Assembly (NCBI GenBank): GCA_903813345.2
Contig: CAIIXF020000005.1
Location: forward strand, 27,285,375-27,349,374
Direction of reading: 5' to 3'
From: Owenia fusiformis
Lineage: Eukaryota; Annelida; Polychaeta; Sabellida; Oweniidae
Length of the DNA stretch: 64,000 nt
Position 1 is the stretch's first letter; the number at the start of each line of letters is the position of its first letter. Below, one piece after another: positions 13,701-28,700 of this stretch. Both the position numbers and the translations under genes were made by a program. Below the pieces are notes generated by a model. The model did not search any database and was not told where the DNA came from. It was given only the letters and a program-made list of their open reading frames with translations.

Positions 13701-16700
13701 GCTTGAAGAGGACATAATTAGATTGCAAAGAATCTCTGTTCTGTTTCATCTGCTTTAGCCATAGATATCAACATGATTGACTCAAATTGTTCAAACTGTT
13801 ATTTTGTTGTGTCTTCTTGGATTTCAAAGGTAACGGATATGAGATTTTTGTATAATGAAGAAAAGACACGGGAAAGTATCTTTTTCTGTTGAAAATTTCC
13901 ACTGTGGAGTTGACAGAATGAAAATCCCCAAATCCTGACCGTCACATCTTATATTATGTCGCCACCAGCACAAGTGGTGACGTGTTGTCATAGTAGTCAA
14001 CTTTTTGGTGGACAGTGTTCAGCGGTTGGTGTCAGTCGGTCGGAATCTGTGACAAATGGCAGGTAGTGCCATTTTGCATGTTAATAGCTTGTATAATTCT
14101 TGGATCTGTGTTTGGGAAGAAAAATGTTTTTGTTTGAATTATCTCAGGATTGATTAGGATTTTAGCAGAATTCCAAGCTACAAGTTGCTGAACAAAAGAA
14201 AGTATGACTCACAGAGATAAGCGATTCTTAGTGATTGATTGAGCGAATTTGTTACCCGCAGACAATTCACCGTTGTCATTGATCTTATTTTGCTTGCCAT
14301 TTTCGATTAAAATCCTCATTGCTTGCGTTTTTCTTTACCCATGACGTTAACATATCAAATATGTTCTACACAAGACATGCTGACAAAATTTGTCACATGT
14401 TTTTTATTCAATTCATATTAAGTTTAGTTTGTTGTCACACTTTGCATGGGTCTCAGAATATTGCCAATATTCTTATGTGCCTTACTGATCAGCATATTGA
14501 CCCTTATAATCTTACAAATAACACAAAGATATGATAGAGAAAATACAGATTACTATGATTTGTAGTTTTTCGATCTGATTGACACAATTGTTACCTGTGA
14601 TTTATGAATAGAGGATTTAGGGACTTGTTGTTTCTTGTCGCCGTGGTGATAAAATATAAAAAGAATTTGTAAGATTTTGTAATAAACGAGTGCTGTGTGG
14701 CTATTTGTAATACTTAGACTGCTTATGTTCTTGTTGCTACTAAGTGAGCCGCAGAAAGCGTAATATGATGTGGAGAAACATTGTCTGCAAAGAAACAAAT
14801 CCACAATTTCAACTCAACACAGCGTGCATGTTATTTCAGATATACATGTACTTCATTAAAACATCTCAATTTTTTTGGGCTTTGATTTTGCAATATTGTG
14901 TATTTCATAAAAATCTAATATGTCACCCTTTCAGGTGTATTAAAAAAATGCTGTCATATATCCTTACTTAGGAAAAGCAGATCTATGCAAACATACAAAA
15001 TTCCTAGTCTAATATCGGTCCTGTATTGTAGCCATATTCCTGCTGTGATTTCTGTTTTGTAGCCATATTCCTACAATGATTTCTGTATTTTAGCCATATT
15101 CTTTCCATGATTTCTGTTTTGTAGCCATATTCTTTCTATGATTTCAGTATTGTAGCCATATTCATTCTTTGATTTCTTTATTATAGCCATATTTTTTCTA
15201 TGATTTCAGGTGACAACTGTCAGGTTGATACACGTCATGATAAATGTAACCCAGATGAGAATGTATGTCGAGCCCCGTCCCAATGTGTCCCACTGATCTC
15301 TGGAGGGTTCAGATGTGACGACTGTCCCGATGAGGATTATTATAACGATTTCTGCGATTTGACGACTAGGAGCTTCAGTAAAGGTTCCTTCCTGTTGTAC
15401 GAGTCTATGAAGCAGAGACATCGCTTTAAGATACAACTACAGTAAGTTTTTATTTTTAATAAATGTGTACTTTTACTCTTTCTTAGTTGTCCTCTTTGCA
15501 TCGAGTCTCTGGCCTCCCTCTCATAATTTATTTCCCCATTCAGACCTTATTGCAACTTGCAAAACATCATCTGTTGGGCAGCTAACTGTACTGTATTCGA
15601 TAGTCAGTCCCTCTTCCTATCCAGTCATGAATTTTTGGCCTCATTTTCATTTTGTGGAAAATGTTTTGTGAGTTTGAATGGCTTGTTTCTGGGGCACCAG
15701 GCATACCTTAGCACCACTCAAACAATCTTAAAAGTTGGGTCTAATTTCTTAAAAATAGTCTCAAAATTACCTGAATTGCCCAATTCATGTGGGGAGAAGC
15801 AGATTTTTGGCCTTGAATTTTTTCAATGGGCCAGGCCCTTGTCTCCTGTCCCTGTCCCACCGAGATCCGCCAGGATATAAATGACAGTATATGACATGTC
15901 CAGACCAGACTAGCTCAACTAGTTGATAAATGCTACCAGGCCAGAGTGTGAAACCACATTTCAGATTGTCTGTATGTTTACATATAAAGACACCCTGAAG
16001 AAATAAACATCTTGTTTTCTTAATAGAGAATGACACTGCTACCTTCTATCAAATTAGGGGGGGGGGTCTGAAAAATTAAGAGTTCACCTACTGGCCATTT
16101 TGCCAGGCTTCTTGAAAGAAAACAAGTTGATATAGTATTGAAAACAATGCATGATATTTTCTAATTTTCAACAATACATCTTATAAATAGGTTTGCGACA
16201 CAATCCAAATATGGTCTGCTGTTTTACAATGGCCGCTACAATGGACGTCACGATTTCATTGCCTTGGAGATAATTGGCGGACAGGTCCAGTTTGCATTCT
16301 CACTAGGCTCTGAGATGACGAGGGTCAAAACAAACATCAAGGGAGGAGTTAACACAGGGGAATGGACTGACGTCTCTGTAAGCTACCTCAATAAGGTATG
16401 TTCAACATTATATTTGTCACATAGATGGACGCATGAATGGACACATGATGGACACATAGATGGACACATGAATGTAAAGTATAATAACCTTCTCATTTTG
16501 GTCTTTATCACAAAAAGGTACAATAAGTCGAATACCTTGTTATTTTTTCTTCAAGTTTGTCTGATGATGTGCCTAATGTGACAATACAGTAAATATAAAA
16601 TCAGATTTTATCTTAAATGCAAAAGGGCATGACCTCACCCAAATGATAAGAAATGTTAACATGCGAATAAGGTGAAGGTATCATCTGGTCATCGGGCCTA

Positions 16701-19700
16701 TATACAGTAATATTATTATGCTTTAGGGTAGTATAATCATTAAATAAAATCAACAGCCATTCAATATATTTTGCCTATTATATATTGTTCCTGAATATGT
16801 TAATCCAAAGATGGTGCTATTAACAATCATAATGGTTACCATAGAAACAAGGGGAGATTATGACTGTCTTAGTTTGTCCTTGATCACATTATTTTAGTTT
16901 CCACAAAGATATTTCATCCTCTGTAACAAATTCGCATTGAATTTGACGTCAATTTATTAACTGAAAATGTGTTTTATTATTTTGAGTCCCCATGGTAGTT
17001 TTGAAACTACAAGATTGTGTAATTGTATTCCCATACATCATTTTTGTGAGCTCTTCCACATATTTCATTCATTGAATATTGAAACCAAGGGACCTGTTAT
17101 TCTGCTACAATGCTTTAAAATAGAAGTGATAAATTGATTATTTGTTTGTGAAAAATGAAAATATCAAAAAACTGACATTCATATCGATGTGAACATCTTT
17201 GCAATAATAACTAACATAATTTGATAATTACCAGCCAAATATCAAGGAAGTGTATGGAACTCCTTTCTGTATTTTAAAAGTACCTTTTGTCAGGATGAAA
17301 TCAGCTGTAAAAAGCACAGCTATAAAATTATTTAAAACAAACCTTTCACACGTCATAATTTTTTTTTTTTTTTTTTAATTACAGTTTTCATTATAGAAAA
17401 TCTTTTTGTGTCAAGTTCCTATTTCTATAGACTTTCATTGATAAGAGGTGATATTTGGGTGACGCATGCTATTCTAGTGTTATGCTTGGCACTACTGTTT
17501 CATTCCCATACCCAGAAGGAAACGTCATGTTTTGAAACATGATGAAATAGCACAAAAAAAGAGAGGAATTAGCAAGAAATAAAACAAATAAGCATGAAAT
17601 ATACATTCTATATGATATAGAAATTTCTTTAAATCAGGCACTTTACTCAAATTTTAGAGAGAAACAGGTTGAGTAAACACTAAAAATGAGCAGAAGATAT
17701 TTCTGTTTCGGGTAATTACCACATGATTAATGAGCATAGCGCTCATTTGCATATTTCTGTATTATGAAGGCAGCTTGCATAGGCCTACTTTGCCCATCCA
17801 AAACATTCAACTACCCCCATATATATAATGTAATTTTCTTTTGATTTCAAAATTAATTGATTTTTTTTGTATTTCAAGAAAATTGAGAAAGTAAATGTTT
17901 CATCAGTTTTTTCGTATTGATTTCTTTCCTGTCTACTGTATATGATTAAGTAATAAAGTGCAAATGGCATGGAAATGTATTCTAAGGGAGTTATCAAGAG
18001 CCATATTGTACAGAAATTATTCTCCTTACTGTTTGACTGAACATTCATGCCAGAACGAAGCAAATGCTTGAAATGGCAGTTTTTATGTCATCACTGCAAA
18101 TGGTGACATATTGTTAACGCCTTTTTTTGTTGACAGTGTTCGGCATCTGTAACAAATGGCAAGTGGTGACATTTTTGCATGTTATGCCTTGTTATATTTT
18201 ATACCCAAGGAACATTGATGTTTGAGGAAATGGATCTAGCAGGGTGTTTTCCTGTCCCATTGGTTTATATGTAATAATTGCTCTTTCAAAGCTTGAAATA
18301 TATCTGTACTACAGGTGCTATATTAATCAATTTTCATTAATTTTTATTGATAATTCTCTCTATTATAAACAATTGAAGATTTGGCCATCAATTATTTTAT
18401 TGGTATTATTAATGAAATTTATCTTTGAAAATTTTGAAGGAATATTTAAACTAATCTATGCATACATAATATAACTTGCTTTGTGAAATGCTAAAATGCT
18501 GAAAGCCAATCTATTAACAATGTGTATATATACAAATATGGCAGTATAATATTTATATTTCATAATTTTGATAATGTACAGTACCACGACTCATTAGGTA
18601 AGAGTACTAACCATTATGGCAGATATTCACAAAAAATGATTTTTTTTTTCATCATAACTGATTGCTTTTCTGGAAACCAAATCAAGATTTGTGACATTGA
18701 TACATCAAGACAAAGATCACTACACTGGAGCAAATGTGTGAATCGGCTAATTTAATCTGCCGGTTTTATGATCTAATATTCTCACAAACAAGCTTTCTAT
18801 TCATTTTCATAATGGGCTAAGTCTCAAGGGCCGATGGTAATTCCGTTAAAAGAATAGCAATAATATTCAGCATTGGCACCCTTGGAAGCATTTCTGGAAT
18901 CCAATGTATCCTGTATTTGATTATTGAATAGGCCATAAATTATACTTGGAAACAAAGACAGACTAAATATAGACAAAATCAATTAAACCCAACAGTTGAA
19001 TTAGAAAGCAAATGATACAACATCGTATAAACCTATGAAACCCAAATAAATGATATAAACCTATAAAATTGAACAGTGAAGAAACAATGATTCCGGGTTC
19101 CTGTAGTGTATAAAGTGTTATATAACCTAAAATGACTAATATCTGAAGTCTCCCTGTATTGGACAAGTATGACTAATTCCAATATATAACACAACCTAAA
19201 ACCTAGGAGTATAAAGTGGCATAATAGAATGGAAGTATTCATTACATTTGATTATAGTGACACTGTATATTCATTATTAACCGCTAGATATATTGCACAA
19301 TGTGCAATATGTTAAGTACCTGCCTATAGCCATTGGCAAATAGCATCTTTCTCCATTAGTTTCTATTGTGTAAGGCATTTTGTTCTCACATTGCAGTCAC
19401 AACATTAAAAATAAAAATAAATAGGCTCATGTTCATAGTTTAGCTACAAGCCCTTGTGAACCCCCCCCCCCCCCATCACTATACACCTCCCCACAATTTA
19501 TGTTGTCACAGGGTGATTTAGATAAGAGGGGGAAGTCCTCGGTCAAGGGTCTTGACGCAAGACTAGCTCATTCACTTATTTAGATCCTTTGAATGCAAGC
19601 TTGTATAACAACTTTACATATTAACTGATGGAAAAGTCTTCCTACACTGCCATTGTTAATTAATAATTACATTATTTATATCATTTCCTTGCGTCTTCAG

Positions 19701-22700
19701 TATGATTAAAATGATTAAATCATCATCAAGACTTGTCTTATTAGCAATGAAATCTGGAATCATTTTGAATGGGTCATTCGATATATAATTGCCATTACAG
19801 TAAAACCTTACATCTGAACACCTCTCAATATGAACACTTTTTCTGTCCCAATTTTGCACTCTCCCATTGACTACCATGTTAAAAAACTTGAAATGTGAAC
19901 ACCTGCTAATCCAAACACTAATGACCCATTTTAGTGATATTCAGATTAGACAGGTTTTACTGTAGTACTGTAGTTCATTTTCTTAAACAAAATATATCCT
20001 ATGTTTTACAGACAGTGACACTCAGCGTTGGAGCCGACTGTGACACAGAGATATCACTGAAATATGGCGACCAGTTGGGCAACTATTCCTGCGCTGCTAG
20101 AGCCACACAGACCCTTGATGACGTGTAAGAACAACAATTACTTTTCAAATGTTTTAATCTATTTGGGATGTATACCCATGTGCATCTTTCACATGTGTTT
20201 TTTAATTAAAGGCAGAATCAGATCTATAGGGGGTGAAAAAATTTCAAGCAACTTGTATAATTGACCTACCAAACTATCCCTTACATTATCAAATACAATA
20301 TCTCCCAAAAGATTCACAATACGAGTATGTATAAATTGTTGAAGTTATTAATGATTCAATGTGCAAAAATGGGTGAAAAATGTTTAAATTCTCCCAAATA
20401 ATAAGAATGGTTACCATTCTTATAGAAAAATAATACATTATTGTAAAAATCTTTAGTTTTCCTTGAATAAAGTATGCACTTTTGTGATTTTTAGAAAATA
20501 GACATGACAAGGAATGACATGAGCCAAAAATATTCTAAAATTGAAACAATTTTTTGTTGAGCCTGCTCGCTATATCTGATTCTCTCTTTAAGTCTATACA
20601 GCAAATGGAATATTACCTTTTGAAGTGTCATATATATCTCAATAGAAATAGGATGAAATAATTATTGTTGCATTATATCACATACCAAAATGAGATCACA
20701 TTTATGACCATTTGCTATCACCATTTGTCATGTTGACTTTGTGTTTTCTTCTATTCTCATTATATTGATGAACATCGTATTGTAGATGCAAAAACCCAAC
20801 AAAGCTATGTCACAGATTCTTGGACCTAACAGGACCTCTACACATCGGGGCTGTCCCGAATGCCCCAACAGACTTCCAGGTTCTCAGCGTGGACTATGAA
20901 GGCTGCATGAGAGACCTCTATATCGATAACAAGTTTGTTAGTTTTGATGATTACGTCTGGAACACAGGGACCCAGAAAGGGTGTCCTTCTAAGAGAAGCT
21001 TCTGTGCAGAGAACCCTTGCAAGAATGGAGGTCAGTAAAATTGGCTGCTTTTGGAGTTCAGACATTTTTAATGTGGAAAACTAACTTGGAAACTAGACCT
21101 TTTAAGAAATTACCAATAGCTTGGAAGGAAAATATTTTTTGCATTATCTTTGCATTAAGGATCATCTTTCATAAATTATGTATTTAGTTTGCAAAATGTT
21201 GATTACCACTATATAATAAGATGTATCCTTCCACAGGGCAAAATTTTATGCATTTTGCAGTTCATGCAGTGTGATATTTTTATGTGGATGTACTTTAAAA
21301 TCTCTGAAATATTGTTGTTTCGCTCATTATTATGAGACACGCTGTATTTGGATTTTTGTGTTAGTATATTTGTACATATACTCATGTGGACACCTTGTAT
21401 ATTTCAGGAATATGCAAGGATGTGTGGGGAACATATGTTTGTGAATGTAAATCACGGTATGGAGGCAAGGACTGTACTCAAGGTAAAGAAGTTATTCTTT
21501 AATTTGATACAGTAAAATATACAACCAAGAGCTTTTTGATATCTGAATCTAAGGTGCTATCTGCTTACCCTGGGTGCTGAGTCTAGTTAGAGACTATGAA
21601 GACAAAGCTCTCTTTTAAGAAACGAAGTTGAATGAATGCAAAGGGTACTATCTGCTGGTCATGCACTGTAAAACCTGTCTTATCCGAATGTCAGTAGGAC
21701 CAGACAAAAGTGTTCTTATGTCTGACTATATTGCAAAAATCACACATTTTGCTTGGTAGATTTGCTCTCAATTCAATTCAAGTTACCCTTGACCTAATTG
21801 TCACTATTACTTGACTTTATCTTATTTTGCATTTGCAGAAATCAGCGAAGCACTCCAATTGGATGAAAGTTTCATTGCGTATGACAATCCTGCTGTTCCT
21901 GTTATATCACAGAACCTGGTCTGGTACAATGGCCTGTCATTTAGAACCTGGCAGACATCAGGTCTTCTAATGCAGATACAACTTGGCAATGGGGACAAGA
22001 TCAGTATAGAGGTATGTATTATACAGAGTGGGCTTTTTAATGTATACATGTACAATCAGAATGGGTAACCTTTTTTGGCTCACCCTGTATGATGTTTATG
22101 GTTATTAGAAACCATTCGTTTGAATTTGTGAAAAAGGATAATCACCAGTACAGAAAATATGTAGTTACTAGAAATGTTTTATGTGACGCCCATTTACCAA
22201 GAAATGTATTTACTGATATAATTTTTTGACAATTAATAGTTGAATCAACTTTATTAAAACCATGATGGATGATTATTTTAAATAGAGTTGTAAGACATGT
22301 TGTTGTCACTTCAGATCGTCAATGGCTACATCCACTATATTCACCCAGAGAAGACGGCCATCTTGGATTCTGTCACTGTTAACGACGGCCAGTGGCACTA
22401 CATGGAGGCCAGATGGTATGAAGGTGATTTGAAACTTGAACTGGACTACGGACATAAAGAGGTAACTTAACTGAGGCTTAAGCTAAATGTATTTTAAGTT
22501 GTAAGTTATCATACCAATTTGCATTTTTGTGGATGACAAATTATAAGAAAGCACAAACAGCAACATTACAAAAACTAAATTCTTCAAAGCTCTATGAATC
22601 ATAAAATGTAAAATCATCAAAACCAAAAGTATTTCTTATTTCTATTGTAGGTTGTCATACCTATGGGAGACTGGGTGGTTGGTCAACGTGTGGTGGAGGT

Positions 22701-25700
22701 GTATGTAGGAGGTGTAGGAGTGAACGTTGGATCTAATACACTTGTCCAGAAGGCTCTGCAGGGCTGTGTGAAGGTATGTGTATAAATATATATTTCCACT
22801 TTCCAGTTTGTAAAATCTAACCTGGCTTCAAGTGTTTGTTTTTCTATTTCCATTCTTGGGCAAAACACGTTGGGTGGGGGGGGGGTAACTTGGGGCTTGT
22901 TTCCACTCTTGATAGAGCCAGTAAGATGTAGTGGATGTGATAGAAGGTTGAAAGTATGAAACTACACGGGGAACATTTAAATTAAAGATTCTAATTTAGC
23001 ACACTTTATCTCATCAGCTAGCCCTACTTCGATCTGCCAAGATGTTAGATTTAATAGCTATAATAGAATAATATTATCATGTACAGTTCTAAACTTGTGT
23101 TGTGATTATTACCACCTCTTGCCTTATAGAATATTCAGGTTGGAAATGAACAGAACTCGATGTTGAGAAATCCGAGGCTGCATCGCGTTGAGAGTGGATG
23201 TGATGTCAGAGATACATGCGAAAGTGGCATATGCCCCAAGGAGAGTGTCTGTATGGATCGCTGGCAGCGCCATGAGTGCATGTGTTATGAAGGTAAGAAA
23301 AAATGAATTTTTTTACTCTATATTTATAATCAGTAAAACCAAAAAGAAAACCATATCACAATTGAGCAAAATAGTTCTTCATAAAAATGACATTGATAGG
23401 ATTCTTTAGATAATGCCTGTATATTATTGGCTTCACTTTGAAAACCGATGGAGAACAGTTATTCTTGTGTGGCACACTGTTCATTAACACAGTCCATTAT
23501 ATGATTTTCTTGTATGTCTTTTTTTCATTAATACAGTTGATTATGTTTTTTTATTCTAGGTCACACAGGTCCCAATTGCAGTCCTGTTTGTTCCAACTGG
23601 AATCCTTGTACCGTTGGTTCTGAATGTAAACAATCTCCCATGTCCTCAAATGGCTATACATGCGAATGTGACGAATTACACTCTGGGCAGTATTGCGAAG
23701 ATGCCTTGGTTCAGCCCTGCCCATCCTCATGGTGGGGGTACCCTATATGTGGTCCATGTAATTGTCCGAAGGAAAGAGGGTTCGACCCAGCTTGCAATAA
23801 AACAACAGGCGTCTGCCACTGCAAAGTAAGTATCTTAATATAATAAAAGGTGTGTTTGACTAATGGTCGATAACATAAAAAATGATGTCTAGTTATTATG
23901 TCAACACATCGGTGACATATTGTTATGGTTCCCAACTTTTTAGTGGATGGTGTTCAGCATTCATTGGTTGGTGTTCGGTGGTTGGGTGTCTGTAACAAAT
24001 GGCAGGTGGTGACATTTTATATATTAATGCCCTGTCAACACTTGTTGAACAAAGAATTTAACTTCAGGAGATGGAAGCAAATGATGAAGAAAGTTGATTT
24101 TTTTCAAAACTTCCAAGACGAAGGGAAATCAATATTTTCAACTTAAATATGGAGTGTGGGCTGAAACCATAATGAAAACATTAATGGCTTCGTTTCTACG
24201 CAACTATAAACATTTTGTCACCATCCTGGATATAAATATTTAATATCAAGTGGAATGTTTGCGACACATTAACTGTCAATCTATTAGTTTAGAATTTAAA
24301 CACATGTGTTTGATCATGTTACAAAGTTTTCACAGTTATGATTAGGACTTGCTTTATTGCCACAATCAAGTAAACATATATTATATTTGACAGTTATTGA
24401 AAATGTCACCTCAGAAACTGTTTAATTATTGACCATAATGCTTCAAGATTTCCTTAAGCCTGGAAGCTATGTGTTATAATTATCACATTTATATATATTA
24501 TTTGTAGATCATATCATAATATTTCACTTATTTTATTAATCCTTTGAATGTTTCATTAAATCATTATTTTTAATGAAGAATATATTTTATTCAAATAGGC
24601 AAACCACTACAGACCATCAGGGAGTGATACATGCTTCCCTTGTGATTGTTATTGGCGAGGGTCTGATGGAAGGTCATGTGACCCAGTGACAGGACAATGT
24701 TTGTGTAAAGCGGGTGTTATCGGAAGAAGATGTGACACATGCTCAAGTGTCCATGCTGAGGTGACAAGCAGTGGTTGTGTCAGTAAGTAAAATTTGTGAA
24801 TTTTATATATTTGAACTGTCTAGTGTAATGGAGACTAGTGACGCAAATCAGACAAATACATGCTAGGCCGTAACCAGGGGTTGCGGAGGGGGGTGCAATT
24901 GCACCTCCCTACCTCGGGGCACCCCAGATCTCCCGAAAGTGGTTTGATTGCTGTAGTTCTGTTTTAACATATTTTTCTCCCATTCGCCAATTGTATTTAA
25001 TGCTCAGGTGACTAAAATACAAGCTTCTGATTTGTGTTGTTCGAAGTTTCTGCTAAATTTATGTTTAAAGATGCATTTTTTGCCTTTCGTTGGTTGAAAA
25101 AAGTAGCACTCCCCTGCCAAGGGCCAAAATCAAGGATACTTGGAAGGTGCAATCACACCAAATTTAAAATCATAAATGAGATCCACACAAAACTCAAGAA
25201 CATAAACTGCAATTCCAGCATATTCATATCAAGTATTTTGTATGTATTTTATTTAGAATAATCCGCCATGTCCTGATTTAACACTTACATCTACATTAGT
25301 AGTTGTTAGTGAATCACAAGGGGCAACAGGAATGCAGTAATGAAAATCATCATCTAACAAACAAAAAGAAACAATAAAATTAGTACTCTGTTAACAATCC
25401 TATGACATGCAATAATATGATATCTAATATGATTTTCAGTTGTGTATGATGAGTGTCCCTTGAACTATGCTGGAGGAATCTGGTGGCAGAGTATTGCATA
25501 TAACTCCATGCAGTATAACGGTTGCCCTCCTGGGACTATAGGTAAGTATTAAAAAAGGACATTCTTATCTTTCATATTAAGTCCTTAACAACAACAGAAG
25601 CCCTGTTTGTAATTTCACGTATAAGGGAAAATGCTTGGTTGTAATGCATGTGATTGTATTGAAGGTTTTACTCAAAATTCTTCAAATTGTTGGACTGCTA

Positions 25701-28700
25701 GACTACCCCCCCCCCCTCCCCAACCAGAAAACAACTTTTGAAGTGTAGATTTTCAGACTTTCAGCTTTTATATTTCACTGTCTGAAATTAACTCTCAAAA
25801 TTGCTCATTTTGATTCTGCTTTGTGATTTAACACTTTGTAATTTTCTTCAGGCCAAGCCTCACGTTACTGTGACGACAAAAATGGTTGGGGACCTGTCAA
25901 CAATGTCAACTGTACCTCAAGGCATTTTGCAATCCTTAGACAACAATTAGGGCTCATAGAGACAGGCCTATTGAAGGTCAATACATTCCTGGCTAAGGAA
26001 CTTGCAGAAAAGTTGAACGCTGCGACTGAAATGACGAAGGAAATGTATGGGGCAGATGTTACGATAGCTTATAGGCTTATTACTCAAATTCTTTTGTATG
26101 AAAACAAGCAGACTGGGCTTAATTTAACCCATGCTCAGGACAGGAACTTTATACAGGTAGGGAACATAATATATTGGTTGATACTATTGGCCAAGAATTT
26201 TATAGAACTTTGTGCTCAAAAATTAGTCTAAATCTTTTTGATTTTAAAGTTTGAGGAATACAATCAAGTCAAAAAAACACATTTATTCTATTCAATTCAT
26301 TTTTTCAACAGAAATAATATGCAACAATAATATGATTTTGTAGAAAGTATTAAAATGTGAAAAATAATGAATTAAAAAATGTTTTTGTACTTCAAGAATA
26401 TCATCAACTCAATGGGAAGAATAGTTGATGTAAAGTATGCATCCTATTGGCATACAATACACGAGACATCAGGGGGCGCTGTTGAAATGATGCAAAAGCT
26501 GGAACAGTACGTCCTGACACTTGCCAAAAACATACATGCTGCAGTGCTTGAGGCATTTGACTCTGTACATGATAACATAGGTGAGAATGATTCAAGTAAC
26601 AAAGCAATAGAATTGTTATCTGAAAGTGCCGAACAACAACACAGCAAAGAGCCACTGCCTATTTTTCATTGATTCATCGACTAGCAAGCCACACATTTTT
26701 CGGTCTTTTTTTTGCTAGATTTAACTTATTAACTTTTTATTGATCTTAGCTTAAAAGCTGGGATTTGATGTCAGAATGGGAGCATTTACCCAGGGGGAAT
26801 TTTTGTATTGAAGATAATTTTTAAGAATTAGTATGATTTTACACATTTCTATGAATTATTAGACCTTACAGGGGTTTCACTAGAATTTTTCACAACAGGC
26901 TAAATAAATGAAAACAACTGGCAAAATTAATGGAAATCAATAAATCTAACATGGAAAAGTTGAAACTTTAAAACAACACTCGATTTTGTTAAAACAATCA
27001 GTGAAAATCGCCTATTGCCTGCTGCTAATGAAACCCCTGCCTTAGTTTTTCAGCTTTTCAATTTGTGTTCATTTTACCCGCTGTCTTGTTCCAGTGCTTG
27101 GCCTTGACTTTGTTGACAAGAACAACTTCAGTGGAGTCTCCCTTCCCAAGTATAACAACAAGGTGGTCAATGATGCCATGTTTGACCAACATACAACATT
27201 CACATTACCCCAGGGTCTGCTCAAGAAATCTGCCAATGGTAAGTAAATCATACATTTAACGCAGGAGGAAATAAGAAAACTTGTGAAGTTGAACATTTTT
27301 TCAGATCCAGTATCTCAGAATGAAAGAGGAAATCTCAAGAAATGTGGAATATTTTAGAATATGAAAGTTTATATGGAATGTTTTAAAAATGAGATCTTGT
27401 GAAAATAAATGAATAAAGTATAGATTAAATTGAAAGTGACATTATTTAAACAGATGGCATATTATTTATTGCAGACTGGGTTGAAGAAATAGTGAATGGT
27501 AAAGAGATAGGCGCAGTTGTAGGCTATGTCATGTATAGAACACTAGGGGACATTCTACCCAAGGCCTACCAAGATAACATAAGGTAACAGTCACACTTTA
27601 AAATGATATACAACATGTGTTTTTCATTTCATTTCATTTATTTATTTTCAAACATCTGGTGAAACATACAGATAAGGCGGATGACACCCTAATGGGCATA
27701 TTATCCGCACAGAGAAGATGAACATGACAAGCAGTGTTGTGTAAATTATGTATCTCCAGCCTCGCACTGTATAAGTATATAATAAGTATGTTTGTATGTA
27801 AAGGTTTAAATGCAATGGAAATAGTCACATCATTATAAATTTACATTTTTTGATTTTGTTTACAGAGTTGGAGGTAATCAAACACTGAATGCTCCCATTG
27901 TGTCGATAACGGTACTAGATGGGCAGAACACCCTATCCGGATGGCAGGAGGAGCCAATCATTTTAGACTTCAAGCAAAAGATCAGTGGAAATCGTTCAAG
28001 TCCTCAATGCATGTATTGGAAGTTTGATGAGAGGTAAATATTAGTTGTTTTCTTTTATTTTATTATTGTTTTGTTATATGTTGTTTGCCAAGATTGTCGA
28101 GTGTGCTTTCTAGGAATCATCTGAAAAAATTCAATTGATTTTCATTAATGATTTTTATGCCTTAATTTGTTAGTATTGCTATGTATGAGTTATATGTGCC
28201 ATGTTTTTTGTTTTTTGAATGTTGCAATTTGTGCTTTTCATTTCTTGTGTTACAGTTTGTAACTAGCTTAAATCACAAATGTTACTTTTCAGGATGGCTG
28301 TTTTTGAGTTACATAATGATCGTCCTTTAGTTTTTAAATATGGCAATAGGTACAAGTATAGATGTCACTGTGTTTGATATGCTCACAATCACTGAATGCT
28401 TGATTGAACATACCAGAAATAAAATGTCACCATGGTTGTGTTATAAAAAAATAAAATGGAAAATAGAAATTGAAAACTGAAATTAGAAAGGAATAAATTA
28501 CACACATTTTAAGTGTATACTCTAAATTGTACAGAAATGCAAGAATATTGGAGACTTCATTCAAAAAGAGAGAAATTGTATGAATAAGCATGACCTGAGA
28601 AGTTTTCAGCAGACTGCCTGTCAATTATAACATGATCAGAATTACATTTCAAGCATGGAAATCCACACACATCCATGTTGGTATTTCTGGAAATTTAATC

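Larger units (their letters stand above)
3819..15209 (+). other. CELSR: CELSR 11.4-kb intron rich in repeats
   Basis: No exon is missing between the flanking coding exons: the protein passes from the second to the third EGF module without a gap when compared with the family order. The intron contains family A repeats (5017, 12514, 13955), family B repeats (5804 and weaker pieces near 7325 and 8045), a 3.8-kb foldback element (8616-12405) and a 31-bp minisatellite at its 3' end. Open frames here are short and resemble nothing I recognise. Confidence 0.7.
16396..20011 (+). other. CELSR: CELSR intron with dispersed repeats
   Basis: No exon was recognised. The intron holds family B (17523-17697) and family A (18085-18192) repeats, a poly-T run near 17361-17377, a poly-C run near 19461-19475 and a pogo-like MITE (19798-19962). 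Confidence 0.65.

Noticed and set aside
15206-15436. Open frame antisense to the EGF3/LamG1 exon
   Set aside because: It is the mirror of a clearly coding CELSR exon, with no recognisable product and no start or splice context.
19461-19475. Poly-C and poly-G runs (also near 1041, 16057, 22877, 25707, 49242) as possible regulatory G-quadruplexes
   Set aside because: They are single homopolymer runs without the spaced G-tracts expected, and are common simple repeats in such introns.
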